From positions 31,966,521-32,030,520 of the forward strand of contig JARCOQ010000008.1 in the NCBI GenBank assembly GCA_029207755.1: a DNA stretch of 64,000 nt, written 5' to 3'. The DNA is from Chamaea fasciata. Lineage: Eukaryota; Chordata; Aves; Passeriformes; Sylviidae. Below are positions 1 to 13,300 of this stretch, piece after piece; the first letter of the stretch is position 1; every line of letters begins with the position of its first letter. Position numbers and translations under genes: made by a program. Under the pieces are notes generated by a model. That model was not told the DNA's origin and did no database searches. It worked only from the letters and a program-made list of their open reading frames with translations.

Positions 1-1149
1 TGGGCCTTATGCTTTCAAAAGCGTAATTTTCATAAAATGATGAGATGACTCAGTACATTCAGCATTCTAATGCCAAGATTACCATCCTCATACATGAATA
101 TTTCCTTGACATGACAAGACTGTTTGACCTGATTAGGTTTATACCAACCCTCTCTGAACTTCTGCATAATTTAATAAACCAGGATGTTGAGGTCTGAGTT
201 CCCAGGCCTTTTGCCTTCTGTTCAGGTACAAACTGAATGTTTTGTCATAATGCCACAGAATGGCCACTGGCTGCATCAACTCTGCATGGACAAAAAGGAA
301 TTATTTAAAAAGGAATAAGAAAATACAATTCTAAGAGGCAATACCTTGGAAAATGATAACGGTGCTGGTGCTCAGCCAAGTGTGTTGAGGCAATGCATTA
401 AAAAGAAAAGCAATTAAACACCAGTAGTTTCTCCAGAAGGCAAAGCACAGCCTCACTCTGTTCACATTGGCAGAATCACCAATTTCGCTTCTCACAGAGG
501 GAATCTACCCACTAAAGGCAATGCTTAGTGCAATCAGAAGCTCACCACAAGGCATTAAGGAAGAAATATCCATGGTGAGAAAGGAAGCTGTTACTCAGTT
601 TCTAGAACCTGATGGACTGAAAATGAACAAGAGATGTATAGGATTCACTTAACTTCTCACAGATTCTTTTAGCTTTACTTGTAAAGGGAGTTAAATAGCA
701 AAAATTTTCTGATTTTCTACTGATTGGAAAAAAAAATGGCAGTGAAGAAAAAGTCATGCTGAAAGGTGAGATTGGTGACAAATGACATCTGAGTATTGGC
801 ATCTGAAGGTCAATACTCTTCCTTTTCAGAATTATATAAAGGGTTATGTTGTCAGTGATCAGCCAATGGCACTGGAACTATGCAGTCCTAAATACCTTCA
901 CTGCTTCAGCCTTCATCAGACTGTATTTCACCTCACAGAATTTAAATATACAGAGGTTTGTCCTTCTGACTGAAAGTAGTTATCCTTACCTTGATGAAAG
1001 TATGGCAGATTGTTTAATAAGGAAGGGGGACTTTGCACAAAAAAAGGGCTACAATTTTATCCTAGACTACAGCTTTAGTTGATTATTTTTAATTGGGATA
1101 CTTACACAGACCTGAATCCAGGAGGGGAAAAAAGTATAGTTCAAAGCTG

Positions 1150-1174
1150 TTTTTTTTTTTTTTTTAAAAAAAAA
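1150..1174. repeat. T16A9 homopolymer palindrome
   Basis: Sixteen T are followed directly by nine A. It is self-complementary over nine base pairs. Confidence 0.92.
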
Positions 1175-1677
1175 TCCAGTACCAAATGCAGTTCTTAAAG
1201 AGATAGGTTCTATCTCCCATTTGACTGATGATAAAAAGTCCTCTCCAACTCAGTAAATGCAGGATTGTACTCATATAACATCATCTCACTGACATTTTCA
1301 GTAATAAGAGTAATTTTTTCGGTATGGCTGAACTATTCTCAGACTACTGTTCCTGAGTATTAGCTGTGTTCTTAGCTGTCTTCCTCTTCCACCTTTGGCT
1401 TTTTTGAATAAAACAATACATTTTGGTAGTTACAAAGACACTTATCCCCTCTCTCTCTAGTGATGCCTCAGCTCCTGGCCTGTAATGTCTGTGTCATTCA
1501 CCTGGAATACTGGAATTGGAAAAATGGAATTGCACTCCAAGACTGTACTGCAAAAGGTAATTGCAAGTGGGTAATGATTTTCCTCACTAGTAATCCTGTC
1601 TTTTCTGTCCTGGACTAGATTCATAGCCTATGAGCATCCAGCTGGCCTGTGGGCAAAAAGACAGAAGCAATAGAAAG

Positions 1678-1745
1678 GGAATCATGGAATAACAGGACTG
1701 TTTAGGTTGGAAAACACCTTTAAGATCATTGAGTCCAGTCACTGA
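1678..1745 (-). mobile_element. CR1 LINE 3'-end fragment
   Basis: On the plus strand it reads like the antisense CR1 tail: AATCATGGAAT, then TTTAGGTTGGAAAACACC, then TTTAAGATCATTGAGTCCA. This matches the reverse complement of the familiar bird CR1 3' end (gatgatctttaaaggtcc...ttccaacc...gattctatgat). The copy is short and diverged, as is usual for 5'-truncated CR1 insertions. The downstream limit is unclear and could extend to about 1790. Confidence 0.8.
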
Positions 1746-4700
1746 AGAAGCAAGATTATGTGGCAGGGTCAAGAGGAAGTCAGCAGGATGACAAAACCAT
1801 GTAGAAATAATTCTCCCAGCTCTGAAGCTTGCTATGGGCATTAAGAGGGCTGTGCTCTCTGGAGGAGCGAATCTCTGCTGCAAGACCTGCCGAGGAAGGA
1901 AAGGGATTGTCCCTTCTTGCAAGTTCTCAAAATGATTCAGGGATGTAGTTTAAACAAAGGGGGGAGTTCCACAGCAAATAAGGCTTTTTTATTTTTAGCC
2001 TCTGAGGAGGTAGGAAATTTGGGAAGATACAAACAATCCTTCCAGACTCATCAGTTCCCCTCTGTGGGACCGCAATGCTCGGCTGCTGCAGAGGGAGCCT
2101 TCGTGTCCACACACAGCAGAACTGAAGCTCTTCCAAGCTCTCACCAGGAATAGAGAGGTCAAAATTTTAGATTTGGAAACAGGGTCTTCTTCACCGTTAA
2201 AAAATTCTGATTTAGCTTGCTTAAACCCCAGTCCAACTACATAGTTTATTTTAGGAGCCTGAAGCTGACATTTCCCTTTCCACTACAGATTTTAATCAAC
2301 CCTACATAATGAAGATTTTTTACCTCTAATGATTCTAACCAAAACCCACTGCCCTTTCTTTCCCCTTCTGTGACACCTGGCTTCTGAAAGGCACTAATGA
2401 AACCCACTAGGTGTGCTCTCCTCTGCACCTTCCCTAAGTGAAGGTTAGGGACTGGGCAGTCCTGCACTGGGATAAGTGCTCCTGGAGGAGCAGGGGATGA
2501 GGGCAGAGCCCAGGCTGTCTTCCCAGAAAATCTGTAGCAGCCTGAACCACATGCACACTGTTTTCTGACTCTGTGCAGTGAGAGTAGAGAAGTTCCTTTG
2601 TAATCAGAGAAAAGAGGGACAGGATAGATGCAAATAATGATGCTGGTTACATGACTCTACTTGCCACCTCTTCAGCTGATGTTATGAGCTGCACGGTTTT
2701 CAGCACTGATTCAAGCAGAGCATGAATTGCAGATGGAAACCTCTGTTTTAAGTTCATCTGCTATCAAATCCTACATAACAGTACAGTTATTTACATGGCC
2801 TTTCTAAATTTATGCAAACAATTTATCTCTGCTGTAGGGCAGAGTATTTCAGGGACAGCAGCACAACACGCACAAAAATCCAAGACAGAGTTTCAGGCAC
2901 AGGCTGCAGAACCAAATTAAAGTAGAAGGATAAATCCTCTCTTGCAATTTTTAGTTCATTTCAGTACAGCAAGTTGTATCAATAAAAAGCCTATAGTATA
3001 AGTCAGCTAGAAAATAAATGCTATGAAGGATGTTCCATTTTATGTTGTTTGAATTTGATTAGTGATTAGTCCTGGCGGTTAAACCACATGGGAACAGTAA
3101 TCAAGGGTTCTCTACTGCGGGTCTGTAACAACTGGAAAACACTGTTGGCTCATGTCCTATTCCATGATGGGATATTAACCTAAAATCTAATTAATATATG
3201 AATGAATTACGTTTCTAGAAACATACTATATTATAATCAATTTTAAGTGAGTTCCTAACAGGAGATAAGATGAAGAAAAAGCTGTAGAATTACCAGAGGC
3301 TGATAAATTCTGTTTACTGTGACTGATGATTTTTATGGAGGATAATTTTACAATCCATCAAACTTTTGTCAGTTCAAGAATCATGCTGCCAAACGTATGC
3401 AGTAAATTAATTTTTAAATTTACATATTTATTAAAAATCTTATTGAAAACAGCAGGAAGTAAGCCTTGTTTGAATAATAAAATAACTTGTTATTCTACTG
3501 GAAAGAAAACAAAAAACCCCCAACCTCCTATTAAGATGATTTTATAGCAAGGCAATAATTATAAACAACTACATGAATTAGTTAACCAAACACTGTATTA
3601 AATAGCCAACCCAAAAATTAATCAAGAATTTAGGAAAACCTTTTTGGAAGATAATCACGTAAAAAATGCAATTTAAAAGCTAAGAAATTCATGGCTGAGT
3701 TTCAGATGTGCTGCAGGACAGGTTTTCTAACTCGGGGCTGTTGGTTGGAGCTCCTGGATTCCTGGGAAACCTGGGGAGCTGCAGGTGCTGAGGAGGAAGG
3801 GATGTCAGCAATGCTCTCATGCACATGGCCATGGGGAAGTGCCCACTGGGATGTGGGATCTTTGGTCCCTTCCCTGCAGTTTTCTTTGGCTGCTCCTGCC
3901 ACCGGGGCCAGCCATCCACACTCTTAAACACCTACTTTGTGTGTACAAAATTGGGGTACATGCAGGGAATAGGCAATTCATGTCCTAAATGCTGATGGCA
4001 GGTGATAGTCCTTTGTTTAACTCTAAAGGATGCTCAGAAAGAAACACTGTTTCTCTGTTATTAGGAGAATGAGGAATTAGAATTATTAGAAATAAGAATT
4101 TAGAATTAAGCAGAGCAATGCTGGGCACCAAGATGACCACGGCTACAGATGCAGATGGAAGCTCCTACAGCCAGGAGATTTATAAATGCTGAACTTGCCT
4201 CCTCACTGAATCAAAGCAGTGATATCCATGTTGATTAACATGCATATCATCTGGCTGTGATCCGAGGGGAATTTTAGTTAATTTATGGATTTAGATGTGT
4301 TTACTTCATCTTTTAGAAACGAGTACATCTGTTTCTGGTCATGAGCAGCTCTATCCTACTTCGTGGCTCAGCCAGGCATACAGAATGTCTCCCACTGGGA
4401 TCTGGCAGGAGCATTATTGGTTGCAAGCTCTCTGTGAGGGGTACAGCCTAGAAAACAGAAAACTCAAGGACAAGCGCTGGACAGACCTTTCTTTGCCTTT
4501 CCACCTTCAGCTTCCCTGGATACCAGCAAGGCTCAGGTTAAGCACCTTAGCAGGACCTGAAAGGGTGGTAACTGTTTGTGCTGAGCCCACCTGGGCTGTA
4601 AAAGGCCCTTTCTGGGTTGTGAGGTGATCTTCTGGCAAGGCTTTTGAGGCTTTTTTTAGAGAAAGAAGGCACAGTGAAAAGATAGACTGGGAAACGTGGT

Positions 4701-7700
4701 TTTGTGGGTTCTGACCCTGCTTGTCTGGCTGTGAGAAAACCTCTGTTGGGTATGACTGAAGAAGGAATTTGGTGTGAAGATTCAGCATAGGCTCCTGCTC
4801 CCACAGTGGGCTTCCTGCCGGAAAAGAATAATGTAGCAGGTTTTTGCATTGATTCCACTGCAATTTCTGTACAAAAAGAGAAATGTGTGAAGTGATAGCT
4901 GCCACGTGACTGGATCTGTTGGACAAATGCTTTAGGAGATTTACTGACCTTAGCAATGCAGAAGTGTTACTGCAGTATCAATGCTGCAACTGCAGCGAGA
5001 TACTGGTGATACAGAACATGTTCCTATGCCTAAACCACAGACTGGAATATTGTTAATATAATAGGCCACTAGGAGGACTAAAATACAACTGGAATTCATG
5101 CAGACACACTGTAAAGCTAATATACACTCATGTTTTGAATGCCCGAAGATGATACAAACAGAAAATCTGGATGAAAATACAGAATGAAGCAGTTGCCAGG
5201 CCCTACTAGTGAATGAATAATTTGAAAAAGTGTTGCCGACAATGAGCAGGCATTTAATATTTATTAGAATACCAAAAAAAGAAATCTTCCAAGTGTTGAT
5301 TTCTTCAACATTTTAGATTATTCAGGATTCAAATACTCATAACAATGGAATAAAAATTTCCTCCATGCATAGGCATGGTTAGGAGCCCTGTGTGGACAGC
5401 AGGACTGCTGAAAGTTGTGGAGTTCTGCCCATGCAAAACTCTTTGCAGGATCAGGGTGTGAATTTGCTTCTGACATTCTGAAAATTCCTCATCAGAGGAG
5501 CAATGTGTTTATGGTTAGCCCTTGTGATGCAAGATCCCATCTTGAGCAAGAATGCTTGATGAGAATATTAAGTGATAATGATTATTTGCTTAGAGCTGCT
5601 ATGGGGTCTTCAAAGCTCTCAAAGCAGCCTGCTAACAGTGCTAGATTAAATTCCAAATGCAGCTGGAAGGTATTATTTATATTCTTTATTTAAAAAATGG
5701 GGAATTTAATAGCAAGAGAGGCTTAGCAATTTGGACACTCAACCAGAACATCATCCCTGTCTCCACAGTCGTGCACTCTTGTCTGTTAAGCTTTTTGTCA
5801 GTATTTGATTTTTTTTTTTTATTTGCAGGCAAAAATTTCTCCATGGAAAGGCAGAGACCTATTGTTCTCACAAGGGAGCATCTGAAATACTCTTCAACAT
5901 ATAGAACCTGGCATTTAATCCACTGAACATGGTAGTTAATCAAATGTTTTGCACTGACTTTAGTAGAGTTTGGATCAGACTCTTGATGCATTAGAGAGAT
6001 AAATTATTTAACTTACTGAGTTCCCCTAGAAACAAAATATTGAGCTGCAAACAAAGCTAACAAACACCAAATGGGATGCCATCTGCTGCAATGAACAGAA
6101 CATGACCAGTTCCCTCCATGCTTGAGATTCCTCCAAAACACAATTTGAAATACGTTTGTTTAACTCCCAACTGTCTCACAGAATTGGCTCAGCACAGGTT
6201 ACCAAATGCTGGTGCCCCCAGCAGCAGCAAGGCAGGCTGTGATGCATCAGCTGGAGTCGCTGATGATTTCATTCCTATTGGGCTGCCCTGTGTAAACTCC
6301 CAGGGTTTTCTGCTGTCCAGAGCCTATGGAACCTATGGAGATGTTTGTCCTCATGCTCTGTGTCCTATGGACTCTGAGTGGTTTCTTCCCCCTGAGTAAA
6401 TATGAATGGTAATTACCCACATCAGGCTGCATTCATAAATCTGGCATTTTCTATCCTTTGACATCCGGACTCCAAGCCTACCAGGGAAACAGGATATGGA
6501 GGCAAAAAGTTCTACTTCCCACAGATATCTCCTCCAGGAATGGCACGAGATAGCTGAGATCCCAAGTCCCTGCTTTGTAGGAAAGTTTTTGGCTGTGGAG
6601 GAGAGAGAGTGGGCTCCCCAACACTTTCACAGGAACAGAAGGACAGCGCTGAGCTAAAAGCAGAGCGTGTGACGCCAGTGGGTGACATCAGCCTTAGCCC
6701 CCTTTCCTCTTCCCAAGCACACTAATTGGGCAGCCAGGCAGCTTCTACGGAATGGGAGGGAGGAACCCAGCAGGATTTGCCTTGTAGAACAAGACGAGAA
6801 TATAAATGCCTTCATACCTAAATTTCCTGCCCAGCCAGACACTTCATCTGCTCGTATCACCACAAGTGATGAATCCACCACAAACAAACAGAAGCTCCAA
6901 AAACAATTTTGTCTTCAGCAGTCAGTCAGGAAGGCTCCAGCCCTCACATCATACAGCTTCTAAATGGTGGCTGCTGTCCTTGGCTTGCTCTGCTGCCTCT
7001 GTTTTCAACACCATGCCACTAATGATGTCATAACACAGCTTCCACATTTTCACAATGGATTTTATTTGTAGAAATGCTGTATTAGAAGTGTTGAGCTCTT
7101 TGTACCCTGGCTTGCCATAGTGGCACAAGGAAACATTAAAAGGTAGGATGATGTTCCCATAATAGTGATAGTAAAAATATTCTGTAAAATGATACAAGTG
7201 AAAGTTTTAGTTTTTTTCCAGTTGCCCATACACTAATGTTATGGAAAATGCGGTAAGGAAATGGATTTAAAAATATGAAGACTTTCATTATGATATGATC
7301 TTAATGGGAACACAGTAGGACCAGATTAGAAATGCATAATATTTGGCCTCCCTTTTAACTTGGGGGAAATGTCTGCTGACGTTCCATGTCATTGCCCACA
7401 GAGCCAATGCACAGACGGAGGATGTTACAGACCAAAATCCTACCAGTTAGAGGAAGAATGTCTAAAACAATTTCCAAGCACCTATATAAACTCCTTGATT
7501 TTCACAGGATCCAAATAACATGAATCAGTCAGAGACATCAGCAAAAGCTACAGATTTGTAGCACCTTTGAGAACTGGGCAGCTGAAGTGTCTAAATATTC
7601 ATTTAGGCACAGCCATTAAGAAAAGAATCTTGAAAAAACTCTGACCTTTATTTTTACTGATTAGAGGCCATAAACAAGTCTCCTCTTAGTCTCTGCAGAG

Positions 7701-9907
7701 AAAAATAATTCTTGAAAGAGCAACCAGGAAGCATGTGCTGTCTGCTTTGCTACTTCTGCTCTTCAGTTTCAGGCATTGTCTGAAAATCTTTTACATTTTA
7801 AATCTGCTTTTTGTCTTATTATATGTGTTACCAGCAACTTTCCCAATATGGTAACTTTTTTTTTTGTTAGAAGAAATATCATAGACTATTACTGCATAGT
7901 TAACATTTTAATTTTATAATCCACAGCAACACACCCTATTCATTTTTAATTTCTTCTTTTCCACCCACTTCTGCTTTACTCTTCATCCTCCTAAACCCAT
8001 TGAGGCCTTGCTTTAGTTTGCTTTACAGAGCATTCAGTAACCCAAAGGATATGTGCATATGTAATAGGATGTCAGAAAAATCACTTTAAAGTGTTTGGCA
8101 ATTTTTCAGATAATAATCACTTGGGGTTTGATTTGCTGAGAATAACACTAGACTAGCTAAGGGAAGTTCTTCAAGCTACAGTTTTTTTACAGTAAAATTT
8201 TTAGTGACCTCTATTAATGAGGAGGCAAAGGATGGAGGAATTTAGAGAAGGTGGCACTAATGGGGACAGAGCCATCAGGCTGTGTTTCAGTCACTGATAG
8301 ATTGATGAGCAGCTCAGGCTGGCAGGACTCTGACATGTGCTATGGAAACTTATATCACTCTTAGCCTTTGTGAAGGATAATTAGACATTTAAATGATGTA
8401 ACTACACCCTGTGAACTTCCCAAAGTTCCCTGTGTCACTTATTGCTGCTAAATAACCATGTTTGTTTCTCCTATCAAATACAAACATTACTTTTCAATAA
8501 ATTAATATGAATGATGAAAAAGCCTGAAATTCATGTATTGGGGCCTAAAAATATAGTAAGAGATAAAATATTACTCTTTGGAACCTTGAACTTGCAAGAA
8601 ATATTTACCAACATTGTTCTTGACGTTTTAGAGAATCCATGTGTCATACTGCACAAAATCTAGTGTAACTTCTCATTTCAATAAAAGGCAAATCACTTTC
8701 AGGACAGGAAAACAGCTAGTGGAACAAACTATGAACATCAAAAAATTATTTCAGTATGTTTTTTGTCAATATTTGACATAAAGTTTGCCTTCTTTTCAAA
8801 GACCATGTTGATTAGGCTATTATTGTCGTGTGCATATGGAAAGAAAAAGCGTCGTCTTAAAAACAGAACGAATTTGCCAACTTATTCTTAGAATATTGCC
8901 ACAATTCCTGCTACCATCATCTGTGTAACTTACTCCTAATGTATTCTCCTCAGTACAGAACTCTCACACTAAAAAATCAGTCATTTCCCACCCTTCTCTG
9001 CCTGATGTTTGAGTGCTTTATGCAAAACATATCGCTGTTATAGATGAGGAAGGCAAGTTTCAGCTGGAAAAACAATTCACAAAAATATTACAGCGTTATT
9101 CATCTCATTTAACTCTGCTAATCACATGGTCCTCTTGGAGTCAAAATATTTTCCAGCTTCAGAAAACAATCAGCTCACTGAATACACACCTCTGTGCCCT
9201 ACTGCTCTTATCTTGATTGAGTCAATCCAATGTTTATTGGATCCAATCTATTTTTCAGCTTTTTCTTTTATTACTAATATAATTTCTACCATTACAACAA
9301 TTACACTATCTCACATGCTTACTCTTATTTATCATTTGGTGCTGTTTATGTGTCCTGAATTCCATTTTGGCCCACAGTATTATGATAATATTCCTATTCC
9401 ACAGAAAAAGAAATGAAACCTGCAGCTTTATTTCCAAAGATGGGGGACTGAAGAGCACCTGGTTTCAAATGGTAGAAAACAGGAGTGCATTTTGGGCCAT
9501 GCTGCAAAGCACATCGGGTCCATATGTCAAACCTCTGAAGAACACCCCAGAACATTTTCCACTTGGGGAAATCACTAGCAAAGGATACTTTTATTCTGTA
9601 TGTACTTTTGGTTCTTACTAGACTAAAGGATCTTCCTACTTGCACCTAAGAGCCCCTGTGCCTATTAAATCCGGGTGTAATCTCCAGTTACAATGGCAAA
9701 TGGACACTGGAATGCTGGGGATGTGTCTGCAGCAAGCAAGGGGGGTGGGCAGGGACTGAACGTGCCAGGGTCTTACCCACACCCTGCTTATTGCAGCTAC
9801 TCTGCCCTGCTGAGAAATGACCTGGGGTACCCAGGCCATCAGAGCTGTGACAGGGCTGATTCTTTAAGTTTCAGCTTTCATATTTTTCAGATTCTGTGCA
9901 GCTTAGG

Positions 9908-10295
9908 TGTGTAGTTCTGAGCCTCATATAAAGTGCCAGTAAGCTCTCTTCAGAGAGCAGGAAAACAAAACAAATCCTTTTCCTGCTGAAGACCAAGGAC
10001 AACTTTCTGCCCAACAGCACAAACAACAGTCGGCTGAAGGGAGGAACAAGAAGGATGAGACCTCGCAACCTGAAGCTGTAAATGGACAATCAAACCCCAA
10101 TATGAAAATGGACCAAAACTTATAAAAATATAAGCTCTCGTGACCAGTCAGCCATTTTGTGACCATTTTGGGTCCACCTTGGTGTAGCCCTGGTCAGACC
10201 CTGTCCTGCCCAAGGTGAATCCTGGAGGCCTTTCAATAAATACCGACTTTATTCTCTAGCTGAGTCCAGCCTCTGTTCCAGGTCAGCCTTCCCAA
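9908..10295 (+). mobile_element. Solo LTR of an endogenous retrovirus (approximate limits)
   Basis: Features in order on the plus strand: a possible 5' TG near 9908; a TATA-like TATAAAAATATAAGC at about 10121; a polyadenylation signal and start of R, CAATAAATACCGACTTTATT, at about 10233; and a U5-like segment CTGAGTCCAGCCTCTGTTCC followed by GGTCAGCC. This U3-R-U5 order and wording are typical of avian, especially songbird, retroviral LTRs. No gag, pol or env sequence lies on either side, so it is a solo LTR left by recombination. I could not find convincing target-site duplications, and both ends are approximate. Confidence 0.72.
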
Positions 10296-10310
10296 CTATG
10301 TAAATGAGTT

Positions 10311-10330
10311 CTGCACAGCTCTGCACAGCT
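10311..10330. repeat. 10-bp perfect tandem repeat, two copies
   Basis: CTGCACAGCT occurs twice, followed by a degenerate third copy CTGTGCTGCT. It lies about 20 bases beyond the solo LTR. Confidence 0.9.
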
Positions 10331-13300
10331 CTGTGCTGCTCTGGGCACTCACACACGAGCAGCTTTGGGCTGACCCTCAGGGACTCTGGCAAATGAACTG
10401 CAGGGCTTTTTGCAATATCTGGGCCAGTGTGTAATGTGGTTATGCAGCTCCCACACGCTGAAAGGACAAGCTTCTCTCTGTAACTTGGAATTACTTGCTG
10501 AGATGCTGGGATATGGGATTTCTGCTCCAGTGATCAAGTTCTTCCACTCAGAAAGGGCAAAGTTCTCCCCTCCTCACAGTGCCAGAGGGGTTCACTGAGC
10601 ACAAGGCTCCAGCTGTGGCCACAGGACATCTCGGTGTGTTGCTTTAAATCACAAGCCTAGACAGCTGCATCTGGCACTTGACAAGCCACAGAGGCACAGT
10701 TCACTGGGTGCTGTGAGTGACTGGGGTGTTTAGCACTTGCTGACACTGTGCCAGAGGCACTGGGACTGCACCTTCCTGCCCAGCAATGCCTGAAGTCCTT
10801 GGCATTCCTGCTTTCCACTTCCTCCCCGTCCTCTCTCAGACTCACATCCAAACCCTTCTCCTGCTAGCCTTGCACACCATGTGTTTTAAATGCCACACAG
10901 CCTGCTCTCCTGTGCCAAAGACTTTCTGTCCCTCACACTGATACCCAAATACTCTTAAAACTACGTGCTAAAAGATATTTGAGTTAAAATGTCGCCACCT
11001 ACCCATCCCCATAAATACACTAAACAAACACAAAATAGCCTTTATACCAGCTGGAGGGCTAGTCAGAATGGGCTTTGGTGGCACAGTACTAAAACTACTG
11101 AGGCCATTAAATGCTAGAAGCAGAACTGCTTCAGCAGATAGCAGCTTCCAGGGTTTTTTTAGGGTTATGTTTTCCCTAAAAATGTCCCTTGCACGCCATT
11201 AAGAAAGTTATTTTCTCTGGTGGACACTGCGTTCCAAATGTTTTGTCTTGCCAAAGCCTTTTAAAAACTTAAGAAAGTTATGGAGAATGCCATCAACCTC
11301 CTTACTGAGCCACTCTCCATTGCATAATTTTTTACTAAAACTCTCAGCAGCATAAGAAATCTCAGCAGTTTCACCTAGAAGGCGCAGGGAGAGAAATGAG
11401 GCTCCTATAACTGCAGCTTTTTACTGTTGCCAAGCCAGTTCCTCAGGCTGGCTGTAAGGATGTTCTTCCACCCTGCACAACATTTCTCTTAAGTGATGTG
11501 TGTCAAGTGAGGCTTTGGTCCCAGAAGACTGCCTAGCTAGGCTTCAAATTGCTTGTTTTGCTATCTCTTCACTTTACTTTTTGGGGGCAACTTTGATGGC
11601 AAGGTATTAGAAACCATAAAGACCTCATTGGGAATATAAGGCTTGGAAGCAGATCTTAGAATGTGAACTTGTCCTATGGAGGGGAAAAAACATGCAGATA
11701 CAAGTGATTTATTGATGTCTGCAGATGTCTTAGCCTTTTCTAATTTAACATGAGCAAATCAGACTTTAGGCTGGAAAAAATGTGTTTAAATCTGTATTAT
11801 TCCCATGGGTGGTATGGTCAAATCTGCTTTCTTATCAGACCATGCTCCCGTGGTTTTTGTCACTTACATTGTCAAATATTCCCATATAATTCCCCCAACA
11901 ATGGCCTTACATCAACTCGGGCAATTACTCAGACAGTCCCTGCTTTGATGGCACAAGAATTACATCACTCATCTGAGAATCAAACCCCTTTGATTACACA
12001 GAAAGGAAGACTTGCAGCCCCAAGCCTGTCAGTGGGAAAATCCTACCGAGGCAATTTTGACAAATGGAAATGTGCAGCTCAGAGGTCCCCACGAGGCCAC
12101 GCTCAGGGATCATATGGTGGTGCTGAGTATTAATACCACCAAATGTTTACATTACTAGATCCCCTCCCCAAATATATGCAATGATTTGTTATATCCATTC
12201 CTTATTTGAAAGAAAAGCAACGATCTTAAAACACCAAAGGTGGATGAACGAGACTGCAGACTGATTTCCCATCTACAGATTGTACAATGGCAGTTTCTTC
12301 CTTAATATCCTAGGTTCATCAGGGCCAGGAGAGCAAATAAAGCTGATTTCTACCCCACCTCATCATCTTCCTCTCCCTTAAGCCTGGCAAGAAAAACAGC
12401 TAAGAGGAGGTGAGGTTTCTCTGCTTGATTTGAAGTAAACTAAATTATGCAACTAGTACACAGAAACCTACTATCACCTAATTTCTGCATTTGATCCAGT
12501 CCATTAGACGCTTTTTCTTATTGACAAGGGAGCTCTTCTACCTTCCATTAATTTCTGGTATAATAATTTGTAAGAGCTGCTTCAAACTCTCTATTTTCAG
12601 TAAGACACACACACTGTACAAAACAAGCTAAGACCGAGGTCATCAGGAGCATTTCCTCTTTTCTTCTGGTTCTAACAAGACATAGGTGTTGCTGCCACCA
12701 ATTTACAGAGAGCAAAACAGATCCTGCTGGCCCAGCAAAAGATCACCCAGGGCTGCCCCAGCTGCAAGTATTCATGTTATTATGAAATTAAAAAGGAAAG
12801 CAATTATTTAGTGATCACCAGAGTGTGCACTGAGATGTGGTTTCACTCTCCCAAATACAGATGGTAACTATAAGAGCTGATTTTTATAAGGTTTCCCATA
12901 GAGGAAAGTTTGGGGCAATGTTCCTATTTTTAACTTTGGGTTGTAAGTCTGGTATTCAGGACAAGGTAGCTGCTGGTCAGGGGAAAGGAAGAAAGTAGTT
13001 CCACAGGGCAATATATCCTCTCCAGTTTAAAGTCTTAGGATACAGCTCTTCCCAAGTGCTAATTGGACCAAAATCATTATCTTAGGCTTTTCCACATGTG
13101 CTAAGCAGAATCTCTCCCTAATCACATCTGATAATGTGAAAAAAATTAATTCCCTGTGAAAGCAGAGTCTTCTCAGAATTACTTCAGATACTTAAACATG
13201 GAGTGCCCTTTTTAAAAGAGACTTAATTCAAGAGCTGAAGAGCTTCTCTCTTTCAGAGAGAGCAAGGCACCTCCAGAAAGGGTCTCAGACAAGCCAAATG

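Noticed and set aside
1587..1922. 111-codon minus-strand open frame
   Set aside because: It runs through the CR1 fragment at 1678-1745 and has no protein-like features beyond chance.
4507..4956. 149-codon minus-strand open frame
   Set aside because: A second frame on the same strand is open over much of the same stretch, no domain or splice structure is seen, and the composition looks random. Probably chance.
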